64,000 bases of DNA from Pilaira anomala (GCA_025716855.1 JAIXMQ010000008.1:310001-374000); one strand, 5' to 3'; shown: positions 1 to 13,300, counted from the first letter of the stretch. The notes: generated by a model not told the origin, from the letters alone. Numbers and translations are program-made.

Positions 1-21
1 TTTAATAATTTTAATACTTAG

Positions 22-2155
22 CTACGCTCAACATGTGTCGGTCTTTTGATAGGCAGCCTCATGTGCTTTTCAAACATGTATTTTGGATTACAAACAGGTT
101 GGATATCTATGATGTCCTTACAAGCTTCCTTATTAGGATTTGCTGTTTTTAAACCCTTTCAAGATACCCTTATACATAAGTTTGGTCCAAGAGAAAATGT
201 CTATCTACAAACAGTAGCTGTCGCTACTGCCACAATGCCTTTAGCTGCTGGTAAAAATGTTTTTTTTTTGGTTTCTTTAAGCGTAATTTAAAATTTTAAA
301 ACGTCGTATACATATGTTCATAGGATTTGTTGGTATTATACCCGCATTAGGACAACTTACTATAGACGATCATCCTAGTGGACCTATTATTCTATCACCA
401 TGGCAATTAATGCTTTGGTCATCAGGATTATCTTTTATTGGCGTGTTCTTTGCCGTACCATTAAGAAAACAAACGATTATTAAGGAGCAGCTTAAATTCC
501 CTTCTGGTACTGCTACGGCACAAATGATTACTCTTTTACATGATCTTCCTGACGTGACAACATCGCCTAATACTACTTTGAGAAGAAGAAGAGTGTTCCT
601 GGAGCCAGATGAAAGCCATGAATTATCTGATATTCAAGATATGTCGCCTATTGAGTCCAGTGATGAGGTATCGCGTAATAAAGCATGGTCTTTAAAACTT
701 GGTGCTTTGTTAGCATCTTTCTCTGTGTCTTCTGTTTATACATTAGCCTCTTATTTCTTTCCTATCATTTATGCTTTACCTATATTTAATTGGATGACTT
801 TGAATTATGTTGATTTCAAAGCTTGGGAATGGTATTTTACACCAAGTCTTAGTTATATCGGTCAGGGTATTATCATGGTAAGATACTATAATTGCTTTTT
901 TTTATGTGGTTTAAATTTAGTTTATTGTATTGAATAGGGACTTCCTACTACACTTTCAATGCTTCTTGGAGCTATTGTTGGATGGGGTATACTATCGCCA
1001 ATAGCACATTACTCAGGTTGGGCACCGGGACCTATTGGTGATTGGAAAACAGGGTCTAAGGGATGGATATTATGGATCTCACTTGGTGTCATGATATCCG
1101 AATCAATTGTTTCTCTCATAGTTGTCTTAGTGAAGCAACTCATTTCAATGACTAGAAAAAGAACACAGACATTAGATACGATCGAAAACAATATACTTCA
1201 GCGAGAGTCTTTACTCGGAGAAGTAGGAAGCGATGATGATATTCTCTCTCTCCCAATTAAATTAGTACAAGACGATGTACCTAAAGAACAACAAGTACCT
1301 CACTATATGACAGTTATTGGGATGATTGCATCTATTGTATTGTGTGTTATCATGGTCCACATTGTATTTGGAAGTGAAGTGATGCCTATTTGGATGACAT
1401 TACTTTCGATCTTGTTTGCCATGTTCTTGAGTATATTAGGTGTACGTGCATTAGGTGAAACGGATTTAAATCCTGTATCTGGTATTGGGAAAGTAAGCCA
1501 AATTCTAGCAGGAGCAATTATGCCGGGAGCAATTGTAGCTAATTTAATTGCAGGTGGTATTGCGGAAGCAGGAGCGCAACAGGCAGGAGACCTGATGCAA
1601 GATTTGAAAACAGGATATTTACTGGATGCATCACCCAAGGCCCAATTCTATGGGCAGTTGATAGGATCACTTTTTAGTTCTTTTGTAGCGACCGGTGCTT
1701 ATTTATTGTATAGTACAGTGTATACGATACCTGGACCTGAGTTTCCAGTACCTACTGCACAAGTATGGTTAGATATGTCAAGACTGGTGAATGGACATGA
1801 TTTACCTGCTCATGTGTTTGAATTTATTATCGCATTTGCAGTATTGTTCGGGGTGTTGGTACTGATAAAAGAAACAGGACCTGAAAAGGGATGGTGTCAG
1901 TTTATTCCTCAAGGTATTGCGTTTGCTATTGGTATTTATAATCCACCTAGTTTTACGTTGGCAAGAGTGATTGGTGGGTTAATTGGATTTTATTGGGAAA
2001 AGTATTGTGACTCAGATACAAATGAAATGAATACACCTTATAAGAAAATTGGAAAAGTGTTTATTGTGATTGTTGCAAGTGGATTTGTGCTTGGAGAAGG
2101 GACTTTTGCGATTGTTAATATGTTATTACATGCTATGAATGTTCCTCATTTTTAA
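22..2155 (+). CDS. OPT-family oligopeptide transporter, 5' part missing
   Basis: This is the 3' portion of an OPT-superfamily transporter, which imports small peptides or metal chelates across the plasma or an internal membrane. The visible exons are 22-250, 324-877 and 938-2155, and they join in frame to about 666 residues. The first visible exon follows an intron ending TAG at 19-21, so the start lies outside the window. Evidence for the family is the segment FGLQTGWISMMSLQ near the start, many hydrophobic stretches, and the late GLIGFYWEKY block. A hydrophilic loop with arginine runs (RRRRVF) sits in exon 2. The gene converges on the LRR gene on the other strand. Substrate cannot be told from sequence. 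Confidence 0.9.
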
Positions 2156-2338
2156 TAATAGTATAAATAAAATAGTTAGATTGCTTTTTCAAAAAAAAAA
2201 AAGCTTTAACAAAAGTATAATAACGCAAATTGACAGATTGCTGTCAAAATCGAATGGAACTCAATTTTACAAATAAAATTAGCTGGTATTAATAGCTGGG
2301 ATAAAATTTATTCAATAATATGAATTTGTATATACAAA

Positions 2339-3271
2339 TCAGGCATCATCTGCAAATTCAGCTTCAACCATATTATAGAAATCATTGATAACCATTCTTT
2401 GTTGCTTAAAAGGCCTTTTTTCTTCGATGGGATTTGAAGAAGTTCTTTTTTTAGTGCTTGCCAAAGAAGCTCGCTTGAATGCAAGACGTTCAATATCAAT
2501 TGATTTTGAGTGATTGGTTTGAAAAACTTTTCTATTAATTGTCGGTACAGAATCCATAAAAGAAACATAAGTAATAAGCTCTTCTAGCTTTATGTTACTT
2601 ACAATAGGGCCGCCTGGCAATGGCCAGTGCGATACTAACAGAGGCGTAAACTGGAATCCCTGAGATACTAAATAAGCTTTTGCAACATCGGCAGTGACCT
2701 GAGTACCTGATAAAAAGAGGCAAGAAATATATTTCATCTTTCCGAAAAACTTTAAACTTTTATCGGTAATTCCTTTGACATGATTGAAATTAAGTTCCTC
2801 AAGGTATGGAAGTCCTCTTCCGTTTGAAATGTTCAAGGTCATGGTGGCAATATAAGAGACAGTTCTATCTGTGATGTTCTGATTGAATTCGAAGCAAAGT
2901 GCTTTGAGGTTCGTGCAGCCACTTAATAGATATATATCGTCGTCGCAAAGGTCGGTAGCACCTATATTGAGATGCGTAATAAACCTTGGCATGTCACGCT
3001 TTATGGTTTTAAGAACAGAAAACATGATGAGATCCGGAGTGTTGAAAGAAAGCCGGGTCCAAATTAAATTTGCTGTTCGCAGCGCTTTAGAATGAGAATG
3101 TGGTATTACTGATAGAATGGATTGATTTAATTGGATTTTAGAAGTAAATAAATATTCAATAAGGTTCTCAATAATGGGGTTAAATGGTATTCCTTCTAGG
3201 GATGTAATTTCTCCAGTATGTGTCCTTATGTAATCAAAACATATTGAATATAAAGTAGGTACAGTTGACAT
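2339..3271 (-). CDS. Leucine-rich-repeat protein of unknown role
   Basis: A single-exon ORF of 310 residues. The middle (about residues 95-200) has spaced LRR-like segments such as HLNIGATDLCDDD, LKALCFEFNQNITD and LEELNFNHVKGITDKSL, typical of the cysteine-containing or F-box type LRR. No clear F-box is visible at the N-terminus, although residues 1-60 are hydrophobic and could be a diverged one. The C-terminal 60 residues are basic (KKRTSSNP, EEKRPFKQQR) and may be a nuclear signal. It is transcribed divergently from the ribosomal protein gene at 3571. It might be a substrate adaptor in ubiquitin ligation, but that is inference. Confidence 0.75.
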   Translation of the reverse strand: MSTVPTLYSICFDYIRTHTGEITSLEGIPFNPIIENLIEYLFTSKIQLNQSILSVIPHSHSKALRTANLIWTRLSFNTPDLIMFSVLKTIKRDMPRFITHLNIGATDLCDDDIYLLSGCTNLKALCFEFNQNITDRTVSYIATMTLNISNGRGLPYLEELNFNHVKGITDKSLKFFGKMKYISCLFLSGTQVTADVAKAYLVSQGFQFTPLLVSHWPLPGGPIVSNIKLEELITYVSFMDSVPTINRKVFQTNHSKSIDIERLAFKRASLASTKKRTSSNPIEEKRPFKQQRMVINDFYNMVEAEFADDA

Positions 3272-3570
3272 TAAGACAAGAAAAGAAAAAGGGGAAGAAG
3301 TAATTTTTGATTTTTTATTTGAAAGGAGAAAAGAGAGACGAGTTTAAAGTCACATGACTGTCCGGTAAAAGTGGGTCGGAATGAAGCTATCATGATGTTT
3401 CCAAGAAGTAAAGTCCCGCCTGAGAGCAATCCTCTAATAAGCAAAAGAAACGCACCCATAGTTTTGCTCCTTCTCTCAACCTAAAGGTATCCATCCATCC
3501 AAATTGATAAAGTTGTGATCAACGAAATGAAACGTATCATCTAATCATTCATTATAATAGTACCGAAAAA

Positions 3571-4228
3571 ATGGAAGCTGTACAGACATTCGGCCGTAAG
3601 GTTAGTTTGGATATTTCCTCTTTTTTTTTTTTACTTTTTTTTTTATCTGATATTTTTGAATGGTGAAAACTAAAATTAAAAAAATAATAATAAATAGAAA
3701 ACCGCTACTGCTGTTGCTCACTGCAAGCGTGGTCATGGTCTCATCCGTATTAACGGTTCCCCCATTGAACTCCTCGAACCCGAGATCTTGAAGTTCAAGG
3801 TCTACGAAGTCATCCTCCTTTTGGGTGAAGAGCGTTTCGCCAACACTGATATCAGAATTCGTGTCAACGGTGGTGGTATGTATTACTAAAAAATAGAGAG
3901 CTTTGAAAAAAAAGAAGGAGAAAAAATTCTAATTCTTTTGTTTTCTAGGTCACACTTCTCAAGTTTATGCTATCCGTCAAGCTCTTGCTAAGGCTATCGT
4001 CGCTTTCTACCAAAAGTTCGTCGATGAGGCTGCCAAGAAGGAGATCAAGGAAATCCTCGTTCAATATGACCGTACTCTCCTCGTTGCCGATCCCCGTCGT
4101 TGTGAACCCAAGAAGGTAATTATTTAGATTGTGTTTTAGAGTAAAGACAAAAGACATTAACCCACATCATTTTCCTATAGTTCGGTGGTCCCGGTGCTCG
4201 TGCCCGTTTCCAAAAGTCTTACCGTTAA
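3571..4228 (+). CDS. RPS16: 40S ribosomal protein uS9 (S16)
   Basis: Cytosolic small-subunit protein whose C-terminal tail reaches the decoding site. Four exons, 3571-3600, 3698-3875, 3949-4115 and 4181-4228, give 140 residues, the usual size for the family. Clear family segments are the N-terminal QTFGRKKTATAVA, then [15 protein letters not shown] [25 protein letters not shown], and the conserved end [14 protein letters not shown]. Introns follow codon 10 and interrupt the GGG and PKK segments. Exons use C-ending codons (GTC, AAG, CTC) much more than neighbouring genes, as expected for high expression. Identification is firm. Confidence 0.97.
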
Positions 4229-5696
4229 AGAAAGAACAAAAGTTGTATTTTCCAATTCGGAAGATATACTTTATATGGCTACATTTTGTCTGTACCCGTA
4301 TTTTATCTCTCTTTTTTTTTGGTAGATTCTTTTTCTCAATAAAAACATAACGCATTAAAAAAAACATAATTGTGTATATATATATATGTGTGCGTGTGTG
4401 TGTGTATGTGTGTGTGTATAGAGTGTACGTATTTTTGTTACTCGTAGATCCACTTTTGTTCCGTAATAAATAACGGAATGAATTAAGAAAGAGATAGAGA
4501 CGAAGCGTAGGTTGAATAGAGACGGGTCTGAAAAGTAAAAAGTTTAAGTGATAACAGTGGGAGCCTATTTAAAAGGTTCAATAGAATCATTTTTTTTTCT
4601 TGGTTACTCGTATGTCTTCATAAGACCAGGGAGTATGTATTTGTAACAAAAAAAAATGAATAGAGACATTTGCCATCAAATCGGAAGCTGCTACATAGAT
4701 ATACCTAAAAAAAAAATATTTGCCACAGATATAGTGGTTATGACAGGAGACAGTTAGATACCCAGCTTTTGTTATCATTAAACAGGGCGTGAATATAGAT
4801 GAAAATCCAGGGACTCATTGTTTCCGTTTAAAGCTACTATAGTCACGAGTAATTGAATTTTATTTGGTAAAGGCAAACTGACATGACAATAGTATATTCC
4901 TGTAAAATCAATATATAGTCTTTTTTAAACGGTTTCTAAAATTATTTACTATCTCCGTTTAATAGAGAAAGCGAGAGAGATAGATGTTATTCACTATGTA
5001 TGCATTCATTTGTTCTAAGACTCTCTTTACTTTAGAAAGAAAGGGTAATAATATTATACTTTTTGGACAAGAAAAGCATACAGATAACGATTTGCCTAAA
5101 ATAAAAGATAGATTTTTTTTTGTGCAGGAAGTACAACGTATGTCTTTGATTGGATTCCAACGCGTCAAATCAAGAAAAATGAGTGAGCGCTCTAACTTAT
5201 TTCAGAGCCAAGGAAAATAAAGTAAAGTTTCACAAAGAAGATTGAAGAGAAGTGTCAGATTTGTTATTTATTTTACACGTGTAGTAGTGACTTGGTAAAG
5301 TAAATTACGAAATGTAAAATAAACGGCTTTCTTTTTCATCCTAGCCATTACTTAAAAAATCTTCGATTGTTCTTAAAAAGGGGCGAACGGGTAAAGCATT
5401 TTTTTGTAATAAATAAAAATGGGGGTTCTTTCAAGGATACAATGTGTCTTTTTTTTTTTATATCTTACTTAGAATTCCGCCTCAAAATTTCCATTTGTTT
5501 CCATGGTTATGAAAAGACAGAAAATGAATAAAAATTCAAGTAAGAAAAAAGGCTAGATAAAAAAGAAGTTGTAAAATGAAAAAAGACGCGGCTTTTTTTA
5601 TTCAATAAAAGAAAGAGTATATCCATCATCTAATGTGATAAAAAGATATATAGAAACAAACAAAAAGTTTTGTAAATCCCGTGTCTTTTTATGACG

Positions 5697-5731
<35 letters not shown>

Positions 5732-5815
5732 CCAAACCCGACTTATTTTTTTTTCTCTTTTTTTTTTTGTTATTATTAAACAATCTCTTTTTTTTTGTTA
5801 ATCTTATTATAAAAA
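4229..5815 (+). other. Intergenic, no supported gene
   Basis: About 1.6 kb between uS9 and 14-3-3. It holds a TA/TG microsatellite near 4374-4420, many T runs and a 30-nt poly-T run around 5698-5728 just upstream of the 14-3-3 gene. Two short ORFs (4984-5220 on plus, 4959-5168 on minus) overlap each other, have no recognisable motif and look like chance frames. I saw no tRNA-like fold. Confidence 0.6.
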
Positions 5816-7033
5816 ATGGCTACTGTAAGTATTTTGTTGGTATTTTAATAGATGAAAAAGAAAAAAGATCTTGTTTTGTCACCTTTCTTTTTTTATTTAA
5901 AAAGAGAAACATATTATTATTTTTTTTTTCATCTAAAAAAAACAAGATGACAACATTTTTAACAAGTTGTTTTTGTTTAGGAACGCGAAAATAATGTCTA
6001 TATGGCCAAGCTTGCCGAGCAAGCCGAGCGTTACGATGGTAAATATAATACTCAAGTGACCCAGTATCTATCTGTACCTTTATTCACAAGTGTTTTAATA
6101 TAGAAATGGTTCAATTCACCAAGGAAGTTGCCAAGGTAACAAATTTAAATATTTTTTTTTTTTTTGCGAAAGAGAAAAAGAGAGAGAGATAGAGAAAGAG
6201 AGAGAGAGAGAAAGTGTGCTTGTGTGTGAGTGAAAGAGAGTGAAAAGAAAGAGTGAAAAGAGAGAGAAAGTACATATGTGCAAGAGACGGCTAACAAATA
6301 ATATTTTATAGATGGGTATTGAATTAACTGTTGAAGAACGTAACCTTTTGTCTGTTGCTTACAAGAACGTTATTGGTGCCCGTCGTGCTTCTTGGAGAAT
6401 TGTTTCATCTATTGAACAAAAGGAAGAGAGCAAGGGTAACTCTAGCCAAGTTGATAAGATTAAGGCATACCGTCAAAAGATCGAAAACGAACTCCAAGAT
6501 GTTTGTCAAGATATCTTGAATGTTTTGACTGATGATTTGATCCCTAATGCTCAAGGAGGAGAATCCAGAGTATTCTATTACAAGATGAAGGGTGATTATC
6601 ACCGTTATCTTGCCGAGTTCCTTACTGGTGATGCTCGTAAGAACGCTGCCACTGAAGCTCATGATGCTTACAAGAATGCTACTGAAGTTGCTCAAACTGA
6701 ATTGGCTCCTACTCATCCCATTCGTCTCGGTCTTGCCTTGAACTTCTCTGTCTTCTACTACGAAATTCTTAACTCCCCTGATCGTGCCTGTCATCTCGCT
6801 AAGCAAGCTTTCGATGATGCTATTGCTGAACTTGATACCCTCTCTGAAGAATCTTACAAGGACTCTACTCTTATCATGCAATTGTTAAGAGATAACTTGA
6901 CTTTGTGGACTTCTGACTTGCAGGATGGTAAGTGATAATTGATTTGTTATTTTACTTTATGTATACTAATTTATTATATATAGAATCTGACAAGGCCGAA
7001 AACAAGCCTGAAGATGCTGAGGAATCAAAGTAA
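5816..7033 (+). CDS. 14-3-3 phosphoserine-binding protein
   Basis: A 14-3-3 (BMH-type) adaptor that binds phosphorylated client proteins as a dimer in the cytosol. Exons are 5816-5824, 5981-6038, 6104-6135, 6312-6927 and 6984-7033, giving 254 residues. Family signatures are [34 protein letters not shown], and [16 protein letters not shown] followed by [13 protein letters not shown]. The first exon holds only three codons. Intron 3 (6136-6311) contains a long purine-rich AGAG stretch. The C-terminus is acidic, as usual. The start is fixed by the MATE-like beginning spliced to [18 protein letters not shown]. Confidence 0.97.
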
Positions 7034-7140
7034 ACAAAAAAACGTTTTGAATTACGATACTATAAAAAATCCCCCTCACAAAAAAAATAAAGAATTTAAA
7101 AAAAAAAAACTGATTATTCGAAAAATAATACATATATAAA

Positions 7141-7171
<31 letters not shown>

Positions 7172-7227
7172 GTACATATACATATAAACTCTTTTTCTTT
7201 CTCTCTCTTTTCTTTTTTCTGCTCTGC

Positions 7228-10200
7228 ATGTCTTTTTTTACTATGAACCAAGATGCACAGATATTTAACGAAAACCAAGAGAGTTTAAACGAGCAATATT
7301 TAGCTTCTAAAATCTCTACAAAAGAAACGCCAGTAGAAAGTTATGCTACTCCAACACCCGAGATAAAAGAAGAAAAGGCTAAAAAGGAATCTTTAAACTA
7401 TGCCCATCCTCGTTTTACCATGAGCATCTTTCAACTCTATGAAACCAAGACGGTAAAAATAACTTATTTTATGCAAAAAATCAGATTTACTGATATCACT
7501 AGAAAATAGCGTTACTATCTTGTGGGTACGAACCAAGCTAAAAAGCGATACAGAGTACTTCAAATACATCGTACGAACCCTAATGACCTAGTAGTCATTG
7601 AAGACGATGTACTTTATACAGAACAAGAAAAGACACGATTGCTCAAGATGATTGAGGATGGTAATTTGAGTGTAGGTGGGTTACAACTCTCACCTATGCG
7701 TATTTATGGCGTTGTTGGATTTATTCGATTCACACAAGGCTGGTACATGATATTCATTACAAAGAGAAGGCAAGTAGCTCTATTGGGTGGACATTATATC
7801 TATCATATTGATGAAACACGATTGGTACCTATTGGTCTATCGACGAAAATTGACAAGAATTCAGATGAAGCAAGATATATAGCTACATTTCAAAATATTG
7901 ATTTAGGAAAGAATTTTTATTTTTCTTATACGTATGACATTACAAATTCCTTACAGAACAATTTGACGCAACCTCCTTTAGCGAAACAAGGAGAAGAAGG
8001 TAATGGTGGTGGATTGAAACATAATGATATGTTTGTTTGGAATCATTATTTGTTAAGCTCTGGATTTAAAAATCTCGATAGTCAGTCTGGATGGATCTTA
8101 CCTCTTATTTATGGATTTGTAGATCAAGCAAGTAAGAAAAATAGATATATCTTGTTGTTTTTTTTTCTTAATATTCAATTTTCTTTACTGTAGAAATCTC
8201 GATATTTGGTAGAAGTATTGTAGTGACTTTAATTGCAAGAAGATCACGTTATTTTGCAGGTGCTCGATTTCTTAAACGTGGTGTGAATGATAAAGTACAG
8301 TGCTTATATATCTTGGATCGTGGATTTCTTTCTAAATTCTATTAAATAGGGTTTTGTAGCAAATGATGTAGAAACAGAACAAATTGTGACAGATATGGCA
8401 ACGACATCATTTCATTCTACAGATTATTTATTTGGAAATCCTAGATACACATCGTATGTTCAACACAGAGGTTCTATTCCATTGATTTGGTCACAAGATA
8501 CCACCAACATGTCACCTAAACCACCTATTGAGCGTAAGTACTATGTATGTTATATTTAAATCATTCTGATAGCTAATATATATATATATTTGATATAGTA
8601 AATGTGGTAGATCCTTTCTTTTCAGCAGCTGCACTTCATTTTGAAAATATCTTTCAAAGATATGGAACACCCGTAATCGTTTTAAACTTGATTAAACAAA
8701 AAGAAAAGACCAAACGAGAATCTATTCTAGGAAAAGAATTTGCAGAAGCGATTCATTATTTGAATCAATTCTTGCCGGATGATAAACAGATAAAATATAT
8801 TGCCTGGGATATGTCAAGAGCGTCAAAAAGGTATAAATGAAATCTTAGTGTTAGGTTTATTGGTAACTCAATTATGTATAGTCATGATCAAGATGTCATT
8901 GGTTATTTAGAAAAGATTGCGGATGATACGATGGAAGCTACTGGGTTCTTTCAAAGCGGTATTAATGCAGATCCAGCACAAGAGTAAAGCATGACATAAA
9001 GGTTTAAATAACACTAAATTAATTAACACTCCTTTTTTTTTATTAGTGTCAAGTACTCTAGGCAGGAAGGTGTGTTAAGAACCAACTGCATTGATTGCTT
9101 GGATCGTACAAATGCAGCACAGTTCCTAATGGGAAAATGTGCATTAGGACATCAATTGTATGCTTTAGGTGTGGTTGAATCACCTAAAATTGACTTTGAT
9201 TCAGATGCAGTAAATATCTTTACGGAAATGTATCATGATCATGGTGACACAATTGCTTTACAGTATGGTGGGTCACATTTAGTGAATACAATGGAGACGT
9301 ATCGAAAGATCAATCAATGGACTAGTCATCCAAGAGATATGATTGAATCTATTCGTAGATTTTATGCCAATGCATTTTCGGATGCAGATAAACAAGATGC
9401 TATCAATCTCTTTTTGGGAAACTTTGTTACCAAGGATGGACAGCCAATGCTTTGGGAGTTGAATTCTGATTATCATTTACATAATCAACATCCATTAAAA
9501 AAGGCTTTACGTCGAGAGTAAGTTATACATATATACGCAAAAGTTGAAAGGTTTGCTAAAAAAAAATTATATGTAGCTATCGAAATTGGTATGCAAAAGA
9601 AGTATTAGAAAAAAAGACACATGCACTTGATCCTACTTTGTTTGAAATCCCACGTCAGTTTAGAGTACCAGCGGTCAACCCAGATGAAAGTGATACTTAT
9701 CAAGGGTACTGGGTAGAATATTATAATCATAAAGAATTGATAAGTTTAAAGAGTTTGTTTACTCTGAATATGAATGGTACCTTAAAATATAGGCCTTTAA
9801 AGGTCTCCTCAGGCTCACTAGAAAAAGAGTAAGTAAAAGATTATCACTCTCTAATGCTTACAGACGATTGACAAAATTCTCTGTAGATTGACAAGAGCTG
9901 AAGCACTTGAATTAAGCCCATTTACTGTTCGAGCCGGCAAAAATGTGACAAACTTAAACCCGATAGCGTTTAAAGAAAAGAACGAACCCGAGAATGAAGA
10001 TGCAAATAAGGTTGTAGAGAAATCGCCTATTTGGACAATTGAAGGTATTACACAACGAAACCTTGAGCCAAGTATTACACAAGGCGAACATAAAGAGTAT
10101 AAAAGGTAAAAAAAAAAATACTCTTTTGTTTTTGTCAGATGTATGTCTGTAAATTAAAGAAAATATTTAATTGTAGATACACAGAACAATTTAAAAGCAT

Positions 10201-10534
10201 CGAAAAATTGACAGTAACACATGATGAGCAATTAGGCTATGCAAACGTAGAAAGCTTTCCAGAGTACCAACAGTATCAAAACTATATTCATAGAAACGCA
10301 TTAGAACAACATCCAAGCGCAATTAAAACAACAAGTATTGATGAACAAGTATATCATACATATGTAGATATACCACGAAGAGCTGCTTCTGTACAGGTGA
10401 GTCGTGAGTTGAGTGGAAATACAAGAAAAAGGTATGAAGCATACGCTAGCTATTTGAGGCATGGAAAGTATCCGTCTCAGTTACAACAGCAATCACAACA
10501 TCCGTCCAGACAAGCAAGTAACAATGTTTCTTAA
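7228..10534 (+). CDS. FIG4: FIG4-like Sac-domain phosphoinositide 5-phosphatase
   Basis: Predicted PtdIns(3,5)P2 5-phosphatase acting with the Fab1/PIKfyve-Vac14 complex on vacuole or endosome membranes. Ten exons: 7228-7452, 7510-8131, 8194-8294, 8350-8533, 8599-8830, 8882-8983, 9047-9517, 9577-9828, 9887-10105, 10177-10534. Together they encode 921 residues, close to known FIG4 lengths. FIG4-type segments include [16 protein letters not shown] near residue 70, [22 protein letters not shown], and TEQIV. The catalytic CX5R motif is [12 protein letters not shown] with Cys503 and Arg509. The C-terminal half after the Sac domain is the FIG4-specific extension. All ten exons close in frame. A second Sac phosphatase gene starts 264 nt downstream. 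Confidence 0.93.
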
Positions 10535-10798
10535 TTGCTTGTTGTACGGTATACTTTGTTCCTTCATTTTTATTACTGGATATGTAGTTATTAGTACTAT
10601 TCCAAAATAATAAACATATAGCATTTAAAAAGAAAACGGCAAAAAATAATTCTTCCTTAAGAGAAAAAGATGACGTTAGTGCTTATCAAGAGCTCGGGCT
10701 TTAAGAGGTGTTTAAAATTGAAAGAAAGCTACTGGCATTAGTGTGCTATTGTAAAGCTGGCTTGCTTTGTTTCCACATCATTGATTTTAGATTCCTTA

Positions 10799-13300
10799 AT
10801 GATATTTGAACAACTTAGACTGTAGGTAGATATTTTAATTAAAGTAAAAATTTGTAACACTTTTTCCATATATACTAGTCGTATAACGAATGAAGAATAT
10901 ACTTTTACACCATTGTTAGAACCTGCCAAGGAAGGACTTGGTTTAGATCGTATTGAAACACTTACAGTGTATCGAGATTCAGGACAACTTCAACTTAACG
11001 GTACAAACACAGAAAATGATTAAATAGCGCCTTTCAGATATTTATTCATTCTTTTAAATATAGCACCACCTATACAAAATGCACATATTGAAGGAGAGTT
11101 ACTGGTATGTGGTATCATGGGATTCATTCAACTTCAAGCAGGTAATATAAGAGATTAATTGGATTGGATAAATGATGTACTAAACGATAGGGTATAAAGG
11201 AGAATACATGATTGTGATAACGGGATATCAAAGGGTAGGCACACTTATGCAAAACCATGATATTCTACGCGCTACCTCGTTTCAAATACTGCCCATCGCG
11301 CGTGACACGAACGGACTTTCAAGTCAACAACTCGAGGATGAACAAGCATATGTTCATTTGATTGAAAGCCATTTGAAGAAGAACGGGTTTTATTTTTCTT
11401 ATAGGTATAATTTAACATTGTCGGTTCAAAGACAGGCACAAGTGCAAGGGGATCCTAATAACTGGAGAGAGGTAAGGAAGAGAGAAAGATGAAACGTATC
11501 TATACATATACTAAGGTATATACTTACGACCAGGCGGATACAAGGTTCTTTTGGAATTATTTCTTGAGTCAAAAACTGATTTCTGCGACATTAAATTCTA
11601 GAACACATCAAGACGTAAGTTTTTTTTTTCTTTTTTTTTTTATTCGAACTTATTTCTTAATTGATTAAGCTTACTTTTAATAGTTTAGCTCTTTTATATT
11701 ACCCGTCATACAAGGATGTAAGTGTATTCGACTATGAAAATATAGGCAATTTTTAAATTCTATAAATTAGTTGTGTCAATTAGTCCAGCAGTGATCAACC
11801 ATAGAGCAGTGACATTTGCCTTAATTAGTCGGCGTAGTCAGGAACGGGCAGGTACTCGTTACTTTTCTCGAGGACTTGACGAAGAAGGAAATGCATCAAA
11901 TTTTGTAGAAACTGAGCAAATTTTACTTTGTGATCCATCCAAATCTTTAGTGCAAGATAACTCCATACGACTTTCGTACGTGCAAACTCGTGGTAGTGTA
12001 CCTGCACTATGGGGTCAAATTCCTAATACACGATATACTCCTAAATTGTGGTTGAACGCAAACTTGTCAGATGAAAAAGTAATTGGTGCTTCAAGAGCGC
12101 ATTTTAATCAACAAAAGAAGTTGTATGGTCCTCAGATACTGGTTAATTTAGTAAACACAAAAGGTTATGAATTACCTGTAGGGCAGTTGTATGCGGCTAT
12201 TGTCAAGGAATTAAATGATCCAGAACTCAAGTATGTTCATTTCGATTTTCATCATGAGTGTAGAAAGATGAAGTGGCATCGTGTGCAGTTGTTGGTAGAT
12301 CAATTAGAGCAGGACTTGCGTAATCAAAAGTAATGTATATTTAGATTCCTATTCGTTTAAAATATATGCTCATGTATTACTCGTAGATATTGTGTATATG
12401 ATGTAACAGATCCTCATTCACCGATTTTACGTAAATTGCAGACATCTGTCGTACGGTCTAATTGTATGGATTGCTTAGATAGAACCAATGTAGTCCAAAG
12501 TACGTTGAGTCGCTGGGTGTTAAACAGACAGCTCCGTGAAGTAGGGATACTCCAGTCTACTGAAGTCATTGAAAATGATGAACAATTTATGCAAATATTT
12601 AGAAATAGTAAGGCGAAATTTAATAATTAAAAGAAACATGAAATAATTAAATTTATACTTTTTAGTGTGGGCAGATAATGCAGATGGGCTTAGTATTCCT
12701 TACTCCGGTACAGGTGCTTTAAAAACAGATTTTACTCGTACTGGACATCGTACACGTATAGGTCTTGTACATGATTTCAACAATTCTGCGATTCGTTACC
12801 TCAAGAACAATTATTCGGATGGTTCTAGGCAAGATGGTATTGATTTAATACTTGGCAAATACCAAGTACATGCTGGTACAAGCAATAGTCCATTTAAAGC
12901 AACACCAACTACAATGATGATTAAGTCAGTCCCACTTGTTTGCGTATCTGCAATTTCCGTGTTTTTTTTAGTGTTGATCTCACCGGAGCTCTTTGGGATT
13001 GAATCATCTCTTTTACAAACATTTTGTATCTCTGTAATATTGACAGTTATTGTGGTTTGTTGGTTGTTTATTCAACAAAACGGAACAGAGTTTGTGGATT
13101 GGCCAAAGCTCTTGCCGGCAGCACAAAAGCATCATGTGGATGGTGAAGCTAAAAGTAACGTTTTCCAAATAGATACTGTACATCATAAAGCTACAGATCT
13201 AGTTCGTAAATGGGCAAATAGACGTGATAGTACATCACAATTGAATGAAGCAGAAGAAGGATACGAATTATTACCTACCACATTAAAAAAGACAACCTAA
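10799..13300 (+). CDS. SAC1: SAC1-like phosphoinositide 4-phosphatase
   Basis: Predicted ER/Golgi PtdIns4P phosphatase. Exons: 10799-10821, 10879-11000, 11064-11141, 11191-11471, 11516-11614, 11684-11717, 11771-12329, 12387-12607, 12666-13300, for 683 residues. The start is a 23-nt first exon encoding MIFEQLRL, chosen because splicing it to RITNEEYTF gives the expected N-terminal strand; an alternative ATG at 10670 gives a poorer fit. The catalytic motif is RSNCMDCLDRTN (Cys425, Arg431), followed by WADNAD and the GTGALKTDFTRTG block. Two hydrophobic segments near residues 550-610 match the C-terminal membrane hairpin of SAC1. A hydrophilic C-terminal tail of about 70 residues is longer than usual. 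Confidence 0.93.

Noticed and set aside
4984..5220. 78-codon ORF on plus
   Set aside because: No motif, overlapped by an antisense frame of equal quality, no promoter features.
10670..10707. ATG at 10670 as SAC1 start
   Set aside because: Possible by splice rules, but it needs a 171-nt intron and gives an N-terminus unlike SAC1; the 10799 exon fits better.
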